Assembly: GCA_035633115.1 (NCBI GenBank)
Contig: DASQFN010000047.1
Coordinates: 186,001-250,000 of the forward strand
Source of the DNA: Gemmatimonadaceae bacterium
GTDB lineage: Bacteria; Gemmatimonadota; Gemmatimonadetes; Gemmatimonadales; Gemmatimonadaceae
Direction of reading: 5' to 3'
Length of the DNA: 64,000 nucleotides
Below are positions 36,268 through 45,124 of this stretch, piece after piece. Below the pieces are notes generated by a model that was not told the DNA's origin, searched no databases, and saw only the letters and a list, made by a program, of their open reading frames with translations. Positions within the stretch are counted from its first letter, which is position 1. Each line of letters begins with the position of its first letter. Both the position numbers and the translations under genes were made by a program.

Positions 36268-37269
36268 CTAGTCGGGGGAGACCTGCTCACGATTACGGAA
36301 CTCACGTCCGAGAATCTCCGCATAAACCTGAATGACCGCATCGCGAATCCGATTCGAGTCAAGCTCTGCGATCTTTTCCCGTCCATTCGAGCGGTTCGCT
36401 GAGTTGATGATTCGCTCTGCGGCCGATGCAATAGCCTGCGGATCGCGCGCAACGATCTCCACTCCGGTCACGCCGCTCGTCCTCTCCTTCACGTCACCGA
36501 CATCCACGCTTACGATGGGAAGATTCGATGCAAGCGCTTCCTTGACGATGTCAGGCGAACCCTCGAAGTCACTCGTCACCATAAGACAGTCGGCGGCGTT
36601 CATGTACAGGGGAAGCTCCTGATGGGGCGTTCTGCCATCAAGAACATGCATGCGGACCGTCGGAACGCGCTGGCGAAGCAGACCAACGGCTTGTTCGGCC
36701 AGATCGAGCCTCTTTACCTCCGGACTGAGCCCTGCGTTGAACAGGACCACCGGATCATTGAAGCTCCATCCAAGCTTTTCACGCGCCTCGATGCGGCCTG
36801 ATGGCTTGAATGCATCCAGATCCACCCCAGTCGGAATTACGTGCGCATTGGGATGCTCGAACCAGAGCCTCGACCGGAGCTGGCGGCTGACGAGAATCAC
36901 GCCTTTGGCGGATTTTGCCGCTGTATTGGACAGAATGTTCTGAACAGTGTTCCGGATCCACCCATCGGCGGGCGACGGGTTGAGGTCGCTTCCCCTGAAG
37001 GTGATGATTACCGGGACGTCCGCGGCTAGTACGGTGGCAAATGCTGTCATCGTGCCGAAATGAGCGTGGACGATGTCGGGATGGAACTCCCGGATCCGGG
37101 ATCGGATCGACAGGATCTGCCTGAAGAGCACATCGGGACGAATCGAGGATCGAAACGGAAAGACTGCTGTCGAGACGCCGCTCGCGGCTATCCGATCGAT
37201 CTCTGAATGAGCGAATACCATCGAGGCCGTCCCCGCGGGTCCCTGCGGAACGACATACAGAACTCTCAA
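36268..37269 (-). CDS. Glycosyltransferase family 4
   Basis: A 333-residue GT-B enzyme and the last gene of the minus-strand dTDP-sugar operon. LRVLYVVPQGPAGTASM begins the fold, and FHPDIVHAHFGTMTAF and VIITFRGSDLNP follow. The C-terminal domain has VVLFNAGLSPEVKRLDLAEQ, VLDGRTPHQELPLYMNAAD and EGSPDIVKEALASNLPIVS with the E-x7-E glutamates. A TTG start at 37269 is chosen because similarity begins there; the frame stays open upstream to 37581 but would run into the preceding gene with no family similarity. The gap to the phosphoglycosyl transferase is 62 bases. Confidence 0.85.
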   Translation of the reverse strand: MRVLYVVPQGPAGTASMVFAHSEIDRIAASGVSTAVFPFRSSIRPDVLFRQILSIRSRIREFHPDIVHAHFGTMTAFATVLAADVPVIITFRGSDLNPSPADGWIRNTVQNILSNTAAKSAKGVILVSRQLRSRLWFEHPNAHVIPTGVDLDAFKPSGRIEAREKLGWSFNDPVVLFNAGLSPEVKRLDLAEQAVGLLRQRVPTVRMHVLDGRTPHQELPLYMNAADCLMVTSDFEGSPDIVKEALASNLPIVSVDVGDVKERTSGVTGVEIVARDPQAIASAAERIINSANRSNGREKIAELDSNRIRDAVIQVYAEILGREFRNREQVSPD

Positions 37270-37331
37270 AGCTGTTCGCTCGATGCTGATGGAAGTGTGG
37301 ATCGGCCGCTGATAGCTCGTATTCTGCTCTG

Positions 37332-38072
37332 TCAGGCCACGATCGTGCGACTGATGACGATCCGCTCTGCACCTGGTGGTGGGGCAGTGGGCAGCGGTGC
37401 AGTTCGAGGAATCACTCTTAGAAGTGTTTCGTCCGCACCAAGAGACGCGGCAATTCGTGCCACACCCAACAGGCCGGCATTGCGATCGATCGCGGCGACG
37501 ATCGTCAACCAGAGAATCCGCAGGTCGAGCGCGACACGCCGCGGCCCGTCGACGTACACCAGCCCGAGCCTCGATTTCCACGGCCGAATGATCTGGTTGT
37601 AGCGTAGATCCGGATCGTCACTGCCGCGAAGAATTTCGCCCTCATCAGCGAACACTATGGAAGCGAGGTCCGTGATCCCCGGCCGGATACTCAACAGCCG
37701 CTTCTCTTCGGCGGTGTAAAGCGAGGTTTCGCGTTCGACATTCGGGCGCGGGCCGACGAGCGACATGTCGCCGCGCAGCACATTCCATAGTTGTGGGATT
37801 TCGTCGAGCTTGAACCGGCGGATAAATGCTCCGAGGCGCGTTATCCGAGGGTCGTCGCCGGCCGTAGAGTCGACTCCTGAGCCGTCGGCGCGGATGACCA
37901 TCGAGCGGAACTTGACCATCCTGAACGGACGGTCACCGCGCCCGGCTCTGGTCGCAACGTACAAAGGAGAGTGATAGTCCTGCAGATAAATCGCGATCGA
38001 AAGCACGGTGATCAGCGGCGACAGCAATATGAGCCCGGCGCCGGCGGCTGCGATGTCCAGCGCCCGCTTCAT
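37332..38072 (-). CDS. Phosphoglycosyl transferase, PglC/WcaJ-C-terminal type
   Basis: A 246-residue monotopic bacterial sugar transferase. MKRALDIAAAGAGLILLSPL is the re-entrant membrane helix, FRMVKFRSMV follows, and FKLDEIPQLWNVLRGDMSLVGPRP contains the Asp-Glu catalytic pair and the C-terminal Pro-Arg-Pro. It moves a sugar-1-phosphate from a nucleotide sugar to undecaprenyl phosphate. It lacks the N-terminal four-helix and CoA-binding-like domains present in the enzyme at 45749. It overlaps E1 beta by four bases. A C-terminal tail of about 35 residues is Pro/Ala-rich. Confidence 0.88.
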   Translation of the reverse strand: MKRALDIAAAGAGLILLSPLITVLSIAIYLQDYHSPLYVATRAGRGDRPFRMVKFRSMVIRADGSGVDSTAGDDPRITRLGAFIRRFKLDEIPQLWNVLRGDMSLVGPRPNVERETSLYTAEEKRLLSIRPGITDLASIVFADEGEILRGSDDPDLRYNQIIRPWKSRLGLVYVDGPRRVALDLRILWLTIVAAIDRNAGLLGVARIAASLGADETLLRVIPRTAPLPTAPPPGAERIVISRTIVA

Positions 38073-39082
38073 TCGAAAGTTTCTTGCTGCGCTCCCACAA
38101 GCGCGAGGGCGCGCTGTACGATGTAGTCGACGGTTGGATAGTAGCTCCGCTCGAGCGGATTACTCGTCGGCGCCGGGGCGTCGGGCAGCGTGACTCTCCG
38201 CGGGGCCGCGCGCATCACGCGTGGATCCAGTGCCTCCGCGATCGACGCGATTACCTCCGCCGCCATTCCACAGCTGCGCCAGTCGCCGTCTACCGCCAGC
38301 AGCCGTCCCGTCTTCTTCACGGACGAGATGATCAGTGTCGCGTCGAGAGGATTGAGAACTCTGAGGTCAATCACGTCACACTCGATCCCGTTCGCGCTGA
38401 GGCGTGCGGCAGCTTCCCGGCAGAGATGCGCGCTATAGCTGCAGCCAACGAGAGTGAGATCGGCGCCGGTGCGTGTCAGACGCGGCCCTTCCTTCGCGAG
38501 GTTTCGCTCCTGAATCGGCGGGAGCTCCTCTTCCAGTCCATACAGCCATCTGTCGTCGAGATACAACACAGGGTCGTCCGAAAGGACGCTGGCAATCAGC
38601 AAGTCGCGTGCGTCGGTCGGCGTTGAGGGCATCACCACCCGCAGTCCGGGAATGTGCGCGAACCAGGATTGCAGCGACTGCGAATGCTGCGCACCTTGCT
38701 CGCCACCGCGATTGATGATGGCGCGGACGGTGATAGGCGCCGATACCTGTCCTCCGAACATCGACCTCCACTTGGCGGCTTGAGTGACAATCTGGTCGAC
38801 CGCCAGCAGCATGAAATCCACGCGCGGGTGAATCACTATGGGGCGATAGCCACAAAGGGCCGCTCCGAGCGCCGCGCCGGTGCAGCCAAGCTCTGAGACG
38901 GGCGTGTCGATCACGCGCTCGCGGCCGAACTGGCTGTCGAGGTCCGTCATCGAATTGCCGACGTACCACGGGCTCCACAAGCCCTGGCCGATGGCAAAGA
39001 CCTCGGAGTGGTTCGCAAGCAGATGCTCGAAGCCGTCGCGAATGGCGGCTCCGTAGCCGGTCGTTACCGCGGCCTTGTTCAA
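38069..39082 (-). CDS. TPP-dependent dehydrogenase/transketolase-like E1 component, beta subunit
   Basis: A 337-residue protein homologous to the E1 beta subunits of pyruvate, acetoin and branched-chain 2-oxo-acid dehydrogenases. VIDTPVSELGCTGAALGAAL and HPRVDFMLLAVDQIVTQAAK are in the PYR domain, INRGGEQGAQHSQSL carries the His-rich active-site loop, and LRVVMPSTPTDARDLL follows, with the transketolase-C domain at the end. The TTG start at 39082 shares TTGA with the E1 alpha stop. No E2 (lipoyl acyltransferase) or E3 gene is in the window. A role in making a branched or acyl-derived sugar substituent is inferred. Confidence 0.85.
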   Translation of the reverse strand: MNKAAVTTGYGAAIRDGFEHLLANHSEVFAIGQGLWSPWYVGNSMTDLDSQFGRERVIDTPVSELGCTGAALGAALCGYRPIVIHPRVDFMLLAVDQIVTQAAKWRSMFGGQVSAPITVRAIINRGGEQGAQHSQSLQSWFAHIPGLRVVMPSTPTDARDLLIASVLSDDPVLYLDDRWLYGLEEELPPIQERNLAKEGPRLTRTGADLTLVGCSYSAHLCREAAARLSANGIECDVIDLRVLNPLDATLIISSVKKTGRLLAVDGDWRSCGMAAEVIASIAEALDPRVMRAAPRRVTLPDAPAPTSNPLERSYYPTVDYIVQRALALVGAQQETFE

Positions 39083-40158
39083 TGCTTGTTCGCCATCGTG
39101 CCGCTGTACACGCGGCTGAGCAATGCCTTGGCGGGCGGATAGCCGTCGTGAGTTGCAGTGGACCACGCCTCCTCGACGACGACGTGCGCCTCCGTCCAGA
39201 ATTGCTTGAGCTGCTGGCGGTTCAGCGCGTTGATCTCCTCGAGTGAAACGGCAAGCCGGCTGATGGGATCGCGCAGCTTCCACGCGGCAAGGTCGTCCTT
39301 CCGCTTTACTCCCACGTCCTCGTCTTCACGGTGGCCGACGTGACCTCTCCAGCGATAAGTAACGAGCTCGAGGAACCTCGGCCCGTCGCCCGCGCGAATC
39401 GCCGCCACGGCTTCGCGTGTCACGGCCCGAACTGCGGCGAGGTCATTCCCGTCCGCGCGGGCCCACTCGATTCTATGTGCTTCGGCGTATCGGCACACTG
39501 AAGCATCCGGCTGGCGAAGCGCTATGTGCAGGTGGCTCGAGAAAAAATTGTTCTCGCAGACGAAGAGCACGGGAATCTTCATGAGCGCGGCAAGATTCAT
39601 CGACTCGTGAAAGACTCCTTCCTCGGTGGCTCCATCACCGAAGAACGACACGGCCATCGCGCCATTGCCGTCCATTTTTGCGGCAAGGCCGGCACCGACG
39701 GCTATCGGAATCGTTGCGCCGACGATCGGCACCGTTCCATAAAGACCGTTTGGAATGTCGATCAGGTGCATCGAGCCGCCCATTCCTCGACTAACGCCGG
39801 TGTCCTTTCCCTGAACCTCGGCCAGGAGTCCGTGAGGCGAGCCGCCAAGCGCAAGGAAATGACTGTGGGAGCGATGTGCGCCAAACACCCTGTCACCCTG
39901 CCGGACGTAACTGGCGACGCCGACTGCCGGCGCCTCCTGGCCGATTGCGAGGTGGCAGGGGCATTTCACGACGCCCTGGGACACCATGTCACCGATTTTC
40001 TCTTCGACCACGCGAATGAGAATCATGCGCTGGAGACCCGCGAGAAGAGCCTCCGTGTCCTCGGCGTCGATCGCCAACGGCTCATGGAAATGATCGGCGC
40101 TGGCGAGCATGCCGAGGGAAGCAGCGTTGCGCTGGATCAGAGAGTCCACACTAGCCAT
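39079..40158 (-). CDS. TPP-dependent dehydrogenase E1 component, alpha subunit
   Basis: A 359-residue E1 alpha-like protein. RVFGAHRSHSHFLALGG and GMGGSMHLIDIPNG are the active-site face, and GDGATEEGVFHESMNLAAL with the closing VCENN is the TPP/Mg-binding GDG-x(n)-NN motif. Together with the beta subunit it should decarboxylate a 2-oxo acid on thiamine diphosphate. The gene lies between a DegT aminotransferase (8-base overlap) and E1 beta (4-base overlap), inside a sugar-nucleotide operon, and not with E2/E3 genes, so the acceptor is unlikely to be lipoamide in the usual complex. Confidence 0.87.
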   Translation of the reverse strand: MASVDSLIQRNAASLGMLASADHFHEPLAIDAEDTEALLAGLQRMILIRVVEEKIGDMVSQGVVKCPCHLAIGQEAPAVGVASYVRQGDRVFGAHRSHSHFLALGGSPHGLLAEVQGKDTGVSRGMGGSMHLIDIPNGLYGTVPIVGATIPIAVGAGLAAKMDGNGAMAVSFFGDGATEEGVFHESMNLAALMKIPVLFVCENNFFSSHLHIALRQPDASVCRYAEAHRIEWARADGNDLAAVRAVTREAVAAIRAGDGPRFLELVTYRWRGHVGHREDEDVGVKRKDDLAAWKLRDPISRLAVSLEEINALNRQQLKQFWTEAHVVVEEAWSTATHDGYPPAKALLSRVYSGTMANKH

Positions 40159-41278
40159 GGAACTTCCGGATGCGGTCGCAGATGTACTCGACCTCCTCGT
40201 TGGTGAGCGAGGTATTCATTGGCAGCAGGAAACAACGTGTGAACAGTCTGTCCGTATATGGGAGATTTGCATCTGCGAGACCCAGGCCATCGAACTGGTG
40301 CACGGGCTTGCCGGCCCACTGGACGATCGTGCGAATACCGTCATCTTCCAACTGTTTACGCAGGTCGTCGCGCCTCCCCGATTCAACCTCGTAGTTCTGG
40401 TAGACATCGAAGTGGTCCGGGTCGTCGTCGGGCCCGGGCGGAAGAACGAGATCTTCCAGGCCCTCCAGACCCTCGCGATAACGTCGCGCAATGTCGCGTC
40501 GGCGCTCGATTTCGAACTCCAGCTGCTGGAATTTCACATTAAGCACCGCTGCCTGGAGATTGTCCAGGCGCGAGTTCAGGCCCCATGTTATGACAAGGCC
40601 GTTCTCATCGCGTCCGTGGTCCCGAAGCAGGGACATTTTTCGTGCCACACTCGAGTCGTTGGTCGTAAGACCGCCGCCGTCTCCGAAGCATCCCAGCACC
40701 TTGGCCGGGTAGAAACTGAACTCGGCGGCAAGGCCGAATGTACCAGCGTTGCGACCCTTGAACTTCGAGCCGAGTGCCTGAGCCGCATCCTCGATGATTG
40801 CCAGTCCGTTACGATCGGCAATAGCCTGGAGCGCATCCATGTCGCACGAGCGCCCGTTGAGCTGGACCGGCATGATCGCGGCACTTCTCGGCGTGACGGC
40901 AGCGGCCGCCGCGGACGGATCGATCATGTGATCCGGGCCGCACTCGACCAGAACCGGCGTTGCGCCGGCGAAATGGATGGACGCGGCGGAAGCGACGTAG
41001 GTGTGCGACGGCACGATGACTTCGTCGCCAGGCCCGATTCCAGCGGCGCGCAGCGCAATGATGAGCGCGTCAGTGCCGTTCGCTACGCCCAGTGCGTGCT
41101 TTGCGCCAGTAAAGCCGGCAAGGGCGGTCTCGAATTCCACCAGGTCGCTCTGGAGGATGAACGCTCCGCGGTCCATTACCGACGTCATGGCCTTCAGGAT
41201 ATCCTCACGCTGTTGAGCGAACAGGTGTGGATACCGGAAGAACGGGATCGACATCTTGGCAGGGGCGACTGAGGTCAT
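40151..41278 (-). CDS. DegT/DnrJ/EryC1/StrS family PLP-dependent aminotransferase
   Basis: A 375-residue sugar aminotransferase of the DegT family. FTGAKHALGVANGTDALIIAL is the phosphate-binding region, EDAAQALGSKFKGRNAGTFG holds the Asp that contacts PLP, and FSFYPAKVLGCFGDGG carries the PLP-linked lysine (usually FYPGKNLG). GLNSRLDNLQAAVLNVK is the dimer-interface signature. It usually aminates a 3- or 4-keto sugar on dTDP or UDP; the neighbouring dTDP-glucose 4,6-dehydratase makes the needed keto intermediate. It is 137 bases downstream of rfbB; that gap shows no gene. Confidence 0.9.
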   Translation of the reverse strand: MTSVAPAKMSIPFFRYPHLFAQQREDILKAMTSVMDRGAFILQSDLVEFETALAGFTGAKHALGVANGTDALIIALRAAGIGPGDEVIVPSHTYVASAASIHFAGATPVLVECGPDHMIDPSAAAAAVTPRSAAIMPVQLNGRSCDMDALQAIADRNGLAIIEDAAQALGSKFKGRNAGTFGLAAEFSFYPAKVLGCFGDGGGLTTNDSSVARKMSLLRDHGRDENGLVITWGLNSRLDNLQAAVLNVKFQQLEFEIERRRDIARRYREGLEGLEDLVLPPGPDDDPDHFDVYQNYEVESGRRDDLRKQLEDDGIRTIVQWAGKPVHQFDGLGLADANLPYTDRLFTRCFLLPMNTSLTNEEVEYICDRIRKFHG

Positions 41279-41415
41279 GCGACTCGGGTTGGTTCGGAAC
41301 GCAAAAAAGCGTCCTTCCGGTTCACGGCGAACCGCAGTGAAAGTGCCAACTCATTGTCCTTGCGCAATCTACAGACCCAGGGAGCGCCGGTGCCAGTGTC
41401 ACGCCAACGCCGCGG

Positions 41416-42447
41416 TCATGAGTGCCGCTCGAAGTGCGCCGGATTCGCCAGATACCAATCGACAGTCTTTCGGATTCCCGATGCGAACGTCTCGCGTTGT
41501 TTCCAGCCAAGTTCCTTCTCGATCAGTGAGCAGTCGATCGCGTACCTGAAGTCGTGCCCAAGCCGGTCGGTTACCGAAGTCAACAGATCTGCATACTTCC
41601 CGCGGGCGCGTGGACGCATCTCATCGAGAATGCCGCATATCTCCGTCGCGATGTCGATATTCCGGCGCTCGCTCTGCCCGCCGATGAGATAGGTCTGCCC
41701 GTCGCGGCCGCGCCGCACGACGGTATCGATCGCCTCACAGTGGTCAGCTACGTAGAGCCAATCGCGAATGTTCAGTCCGGCGCCATAAATCGGAATCGGC
41801 TTTTCAGCCAGCGCCGACCGAATGACCGTCGGAATGAATTTCTCCGCGTGCTGGTACGGCCCGTAGTTATTCGAGCAGTTCGTCATCGTGATGGGCAGGC
41901 CATACGTGTGATGGTACGCGTTTACGAGATGATCGGACCCTGCCTTGCTCGCCGAATACGGAGAGTTCGGAGAATACGGCGTTCGCTCGTTGAACGGTGG
42001 CTCGCCTTCCTGGAGACTGCCAAAAACCTCGTCCGTCGAGACGTGGTGAAACCGAAAGTCGTTCTTTGTGGCGTTCGACAGCCACGCCTCGCGTGCTACC
42101 TCGAGAAGAGTGAATGTGCCAACCAGATTCGTCTCGATGAATGCCGCTGGCCCCGAGATGGATCGGTCGACGTGCGATTCGGCGGCAAAATGCACAACCG
42201 TGTTGATCGGACGCTCCCGGATCAGCTCGTCCACCAGCTCGCGATCGGTGATGTCGCCCTTCACGAAATCGTGGCGCGGGTCGTCGATCACAGTTGAAAG
42301 ATTGTCGAGCGAGCCGGCGTAGGTCAGCGCGTCGAGCGTGGTGACGTGGACCTCGGGGTCCGTCCGCAGAACATGTTCGACGAAGTTCGCACCGATGAAG
42401 CCTGCTCCTCCCGTGACCAGCATCGAGCGAGGTGTATGGCCTGTCAT
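41416..42447 (-). CDS. rfbB: dTDP-glucose 4,6-dehydratase
   Basis: A 343-residue extended SDR (RmlB) making dTDP-4-keto-6-deoxyglucose from dTDP-glucose. LVTGGAGFIGANFVEHVL binds NAD, TLDALTYAGSLDNL and HFAAESHVDRSI are RmlB hallmarks, HHVSTDEVFGSL carries the catalytic Thr-Asp-Glu, and YSASKAGSDHLV the Tyr-x3-Lys. NNYGPYQHAEKFIP follows. All active-site residues are present and the length is normal. The start overlaps the rfbD stop by four bases. Its product feeds both rhamnose synthesis and probably the aminotransferase downstream. Confidence 0.96.
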   Translation of the reverse strand: MTGHTPRSMLVTGGAGFIGANFVEHVLRTDPEVHVTTLDALTYAGSLDNLSTVIDDPRHDFVKGDITDRELVDELIRERPINTVVHFAAESHVDRSISGPAAFIETNLVGTFTLLEVAREAWLSNATKNDFRFHHVSTDEVFGSLQEGEPPFNERTPYSPNSPYSASKAGSDHLVNAYHHTYGLPITMTNCSNNYGPYQHAEKFIPTVIRSALAEKPIPIYGAGLNIRDWLYVADHCEAIDTVVRRGRDGQTYLIGGQSERRNIDIATEICGILDEMRPRARGKYADLLTSVTDRLGHDFRYAIDCSLIEKELGWKQRETFASGIRKTVDWYLANPAHFERHS

Positions 42448-43340
42448 GCGCGCGTGGCTGTTTCGGCTAGTGTCAGGCTGATCGTGTCGCGTAATGCGTC
42501 GCGCCAGGGTCGCGCCACGACTCCAAAGCGTTCAGCGAAGCTTTCTGTGTCGAGCACGGAATACCCCGGCCGCCGCGCAGCCGTCGAATAATCACTCGTC
42601 CTGATAGCGACAAGCCGAGGCAGGTGGGTTTCCCCTCTGGTCGATAGCTCTTCGAGAATCGCCTTGGCAAAATCGAACCAGCTTGTCTCACCCGCGTTGG
42701 CAAAGTGATATGTGCCCTTGATGGGCGAGTGTTCGGCCACCGAATCTGCAACCACAAGGAGAGCGTCGGCGAGGTCTGCCGCCGACGTTGGACGTCCAAT
42801 CTGATCGTCCACCACGCGCAGCTCATCCCGCTCGGCGGCGAGCCGCAGAATTGTCTTCACGAAATTCGCCCCGCGATGGCTGAACACCCACGACGTCCTG
42901 ATGATGACGTGGCGGGGTGCATGTTCACGGACGGCGTCCTCGCCGGCGAGCTTTGTCTTTCCATACACACCTAGCGGGGCAGTCGGCGCATCCGGCGTAT
43001 ATGGGATTCCCTCATCCCCGCCGAAAACATAGTCGGTGGACAGGTGAATGACTGGAAACCCGGCCGCGCTGGCTGCGCGGGCGATGTTGCGCGTGCCATC
43101 GATGTTGACGGCCGCAGCCTGCTCCGGCTCCGACTCCGCGCGGTCAACCGCGGTGTACGCGGCGCAGTTGATGATCGCATCCGGACGGCATGCTCGAACC
43201 GCCGCCTCGACGGCAGCTGCGTCCGTGATGTCCAGCTCGGCTCGCGAATAGGGGAAAACTGCCCAATCAGCGCGTTGCGCGCGCTCGCTCACTTCGGCGC
43301 CTGTCATTCCACTGGCACCCGTGACCAAGAGTCGCCTCAT
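42444..43340 (-). CDS. rfbD: dTDP-4-dehydrorhamnose reductase
   Basis: A 298-residue RmlD protein that reduces dTDP-4-keto-L-rhamnose to dTDP-L-rhamnose with NADPH. LVTGASGMTGAEV is the nucleotide-binding motif, INCAAYTAVDRAESEPE and HLSTDYVFGGDE are typical of RmlD, and YGKTKLAGEDAV has the catalytic Tyr-x3-Lys. SWVFSHRGANFVKTIL and GRPTSAADLADALL follow. Length is normal. It begins directly after the rfbC stop, with no spacer. Confidence 0.95.
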   Translation of the reverse strand: MRRLLVTGASGMTGAEVSERAQRADWAVFPYSRAELDITDAAAVEAAVRACRPDAIINCAAYTAVDRAESEPEQAAAVNIDGTRNIARAASAAGFPVIHLSTDYVFGGDEGIPYTPDAPTAPLGVYGKTKLAGEDAVREHAPRHVIIRTSWVFSHRGANFVKTILRLAAERDELRVVDDQIGRPTSAADLADALLVVADSVAEHSPIKGTYHFANAGETSWFDFAKAILEELSTRGETHLPRLVAIRTSDYSTAARRPGYSVLDTESFAERFGVVARPWRDALRDTISLTLAETATRA

Positions 43341-43889
43341 CTAGGTGACCGGCAAGTCAGAGCGGTCACTCGTTATTGGCGCGTACGCTGCGTCCTTTGG
43401 CGAAAGAAGCGGCTCGTGAATTGGCCACTCGATTCCAATCAGTGGATCATTCCACACAATCCCTCTGTCGTCGGTCGCTTCGTAGGGAACCGTGCATTTG
43501 TAGATCACGTCGGCCACTTCCGACAACACGCAGAACCCATGGGCGAAGCCCTCGGGCACCCAGAGCGACGCAAGGTTTTCGTCGCTCAGCTCCACCCCGA
43601 CCCATTTTGCGAAGGTCGGAGAACCGCGCCGGATATCCACCGCAACGTCGAAGATCTTTCCGCGCGCGACGTGAACCAGCTTTCCCTGTGGATGGTCCAG
43701 CTGGTAATGAAGTCCCCTGACGACAGACTGCGCCGACCGGCTGTGATTGTCCTGCGCGAAATGCTGCGGCAAAGGGGTACCCGCCAGACGGCGGGCGCTG
43801 AAAGTCTCCAGAAAGTATCCGCGCTCATCGCGGAAAACCTGTGGATCCACGAGCAGCACTCCGGGCAGCGAAGTCTCGCGAACCTTCAC
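43341..43889 (-). CDS. rfbC: dTDP-4-dehydrorhamnose 3,5-epimerase
   Basis: A 182-residue cupin-fold Rml[14 protein letters not shown] is the N-terminal substrate-binding loop, [20 protein letters not shown] carries the catalytic His, [14 protein letters not shown] and [15 protein letters not shown] follow, and [14 protein letters not shown] is the C-terminal signature. Intact and of normal length. It overlaps rfbA by four bases. A fragment similar to its C-terminus is found as a remnant at 53816-53910. Confidence 0.95.
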   Translation of the reverse strand: MKVRETSLPGVLLVDPQVFRDERGYFLETFSARRLAGTPLPQHFAQDNHSRSAQSVVRGLHYQLDHPQGKLVHVARGKIFDVAVDIRRGSPTFAKWVGVELSDENLASLWVPEGFAHGFCVLSEVADVIYKCTVPYEATDDRGIVWNDPLIGIEWPIHEPLLSPKDAAYAPITSDRSDLPVT

Positions 43890-44773
43890 CTGACAGGCCT
43901 CAGCTCGTCGAGCAGCGATCTCAGATATCCAGCGTACGCGCTCGATCCCAAGCCGTCGGCCAGCTTCAAAAGCCCATCCTCGTCAATGAATCTCATGCGA
44001 TAAGCAGCTTCTTCGGGTGAGCCGATTTTCAGTCCCTGTCTCTCTTCGACGACCGCGACGAAGTTCGACGCTGCAAGAAGCGCATCGTGCGTTCCGGTGT
44101 CGAGCCATGCAATGCCGCGGCCGAGCGTCTGCACGCTCAACGTTCCGCGCTCCAGATATTTCCGGTTGAGATCCGTTATCTCGATCTCGCCGCGCGCAGA
44201 CGGCGCCAGCCCGCGAGCGAGCTCGACAACCGAGTTGTCATAGAAATAGAGACCAACCACGGCGTATGAGGACTTTGGCTTGTCCGGCTTTTCCTCGATG
44301 CTCTTCGCGCGGCCGTCGGCATCGAACTCCACCACTCCATATCGCTCGGGATCCTTTACGTGATAGGCGAAGATCGTGGCCCCCGAAGTTTCGGACGCGG
44401 CCGTCTGAAGCTGCTCGGGCATTCCCTGTCCGAAGAAAATGTTGTCGCCGAGTATCAGTGCCGCGCTATCCTGCCCGATGAAGTCCGCGCCAATGATGAA
44501 AGCCTGTGCGAGTCCCTCCGGTCGCTCCTGCGCCGCATACGAAAACTCGATTCCGAATTGCCGCCCATCGCCGAGCAGCTCACGAAAGCGTGGGAGGTCT
44601 GACGGAGTGCTGATCACAAGGATCTCGCGAATTCCGGCGAGTATCAGCGTCGTCAGCGGATAGTAGATCATCGGTTTGTCGAACACGGGAATCAGCTGCT
44701 TCGACAACACGCGGGTAGATGGCCAGAGACGAGTTCCCGATCCACCCGCGAGAATGATTCCTTTACGCGTCAT
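43886..44773 (-). CDS. rfbA: Glucose-1-phosphate thymidylyltransferase
   Basis: A 295-residue RmlA, the first enzyme of dTDP-rhamnose synthesis. [16 protein letters not shown] is the nucleotide-binding signature, [17 protein letters not shown] follows, and [14 protein letters not shown] holds the Mg-binding Asp. [13 protein letters not shown] and [14 protein letters not shown] complete the pattern. ATG at 44773 is chosen (family proteins start close to the first Gly-Ile); ATG at 44782 is also possible. It heads the nine-gene minus-strand operon, and its 5' end overlaps a Wzi pseudogene by eleven bases, so its present promoter lies in or beyond that remnant. Confidence 0.96.
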   Translation of the reverse strand: MTRKGIILAGGSGTRLWPSTRVLSKQLIPVFDKPMIYYPLTTLILAGIREILVISTPSDLPRFRELLGDGRQFGIEFSYAAQERPEGLAQAFIIGADFIGQDSAALILGDNIFFGQGMPEQLQTAASETSGATIFAYHVKDPERYGVVEFDADGRAKSIEEKPDKPKSSYAVVGLYFYDNSVVELARGLAPSARGEIEITDLNRKYLERGTLSVQTLGRGIAWLDTGTHDALLAASNFVAVVEERQGLKIGSPEEAAYRMRFIDEDGLLKLADGLGSSAYAGYLRSLLDELRPVR

Positions 44774-45052
44774 AGTCCGCATAATTCATGTTGTAGCGTG
44801 CGCCGAAAGTGGCGTTGATGCTCGAGGCATCGGCGGCGAACTCTCGATTGAAGCTCCGGACAAGCGTCAATTCTCCGGCTGGCTGCCGACGAAGATTTCC
44901 GATCGGAAAGAGTCACCCTCGGTTGTTGACGGCTGCGCCCACGCGATCGACATGTCGAGAATCAACGCGCCCGCCACCGCCGTGCCGAGCCGGAAACCCG
45001 CCGTCACGCTGTTCCTGCTTTGCGTCCTACTATAAGTTTTGCTCTCATTCAA
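44763..45052 (-). pseudogene. Wzi-family subfamily A pseudogene, internally deleted (pair 3)
   Basis: An ATG at 45052 is followed by a signal peptide (AVAGALILDMSIAWAQ) and SFRSEIFVGSQPE, matching the A-type opening SEVFAGSELE. A stop follows at once. Reading on in another frame gives GELTLVRSFNREFAAD and [16 protein letters not shown], then TAA at 44763-44765, which resembles the last strands of the A-type barrel at 53961 (RDLSRDLSNSRSNLNAAV). So about 470 internal codons are gone, with a frame change at the join. The end overlaps the start of rfbA. Confidence 0.72.
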
Positions 45053-45124
45053 GACAGCGTTATTCCACTAATCGGTCTCTGATTGTTGTTCTTGCGAGCC
45101 GGAAAATCTAAGTCAAGGTATCAG

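Noticed and set aside
40109-41272. A 387-codon open frame on the plus strand
   Set aside because: It is antisense to the DegT aminotransferase, whose full family pattern is clear; the composition is that of a shadow frame and no motif is seen.
41279-41415. Small coding frame between rfbB and the aminotransferase gene
   Set aside because: The open frame is only the continuation of the rfbB frame after its stop, has no start and no similarity.
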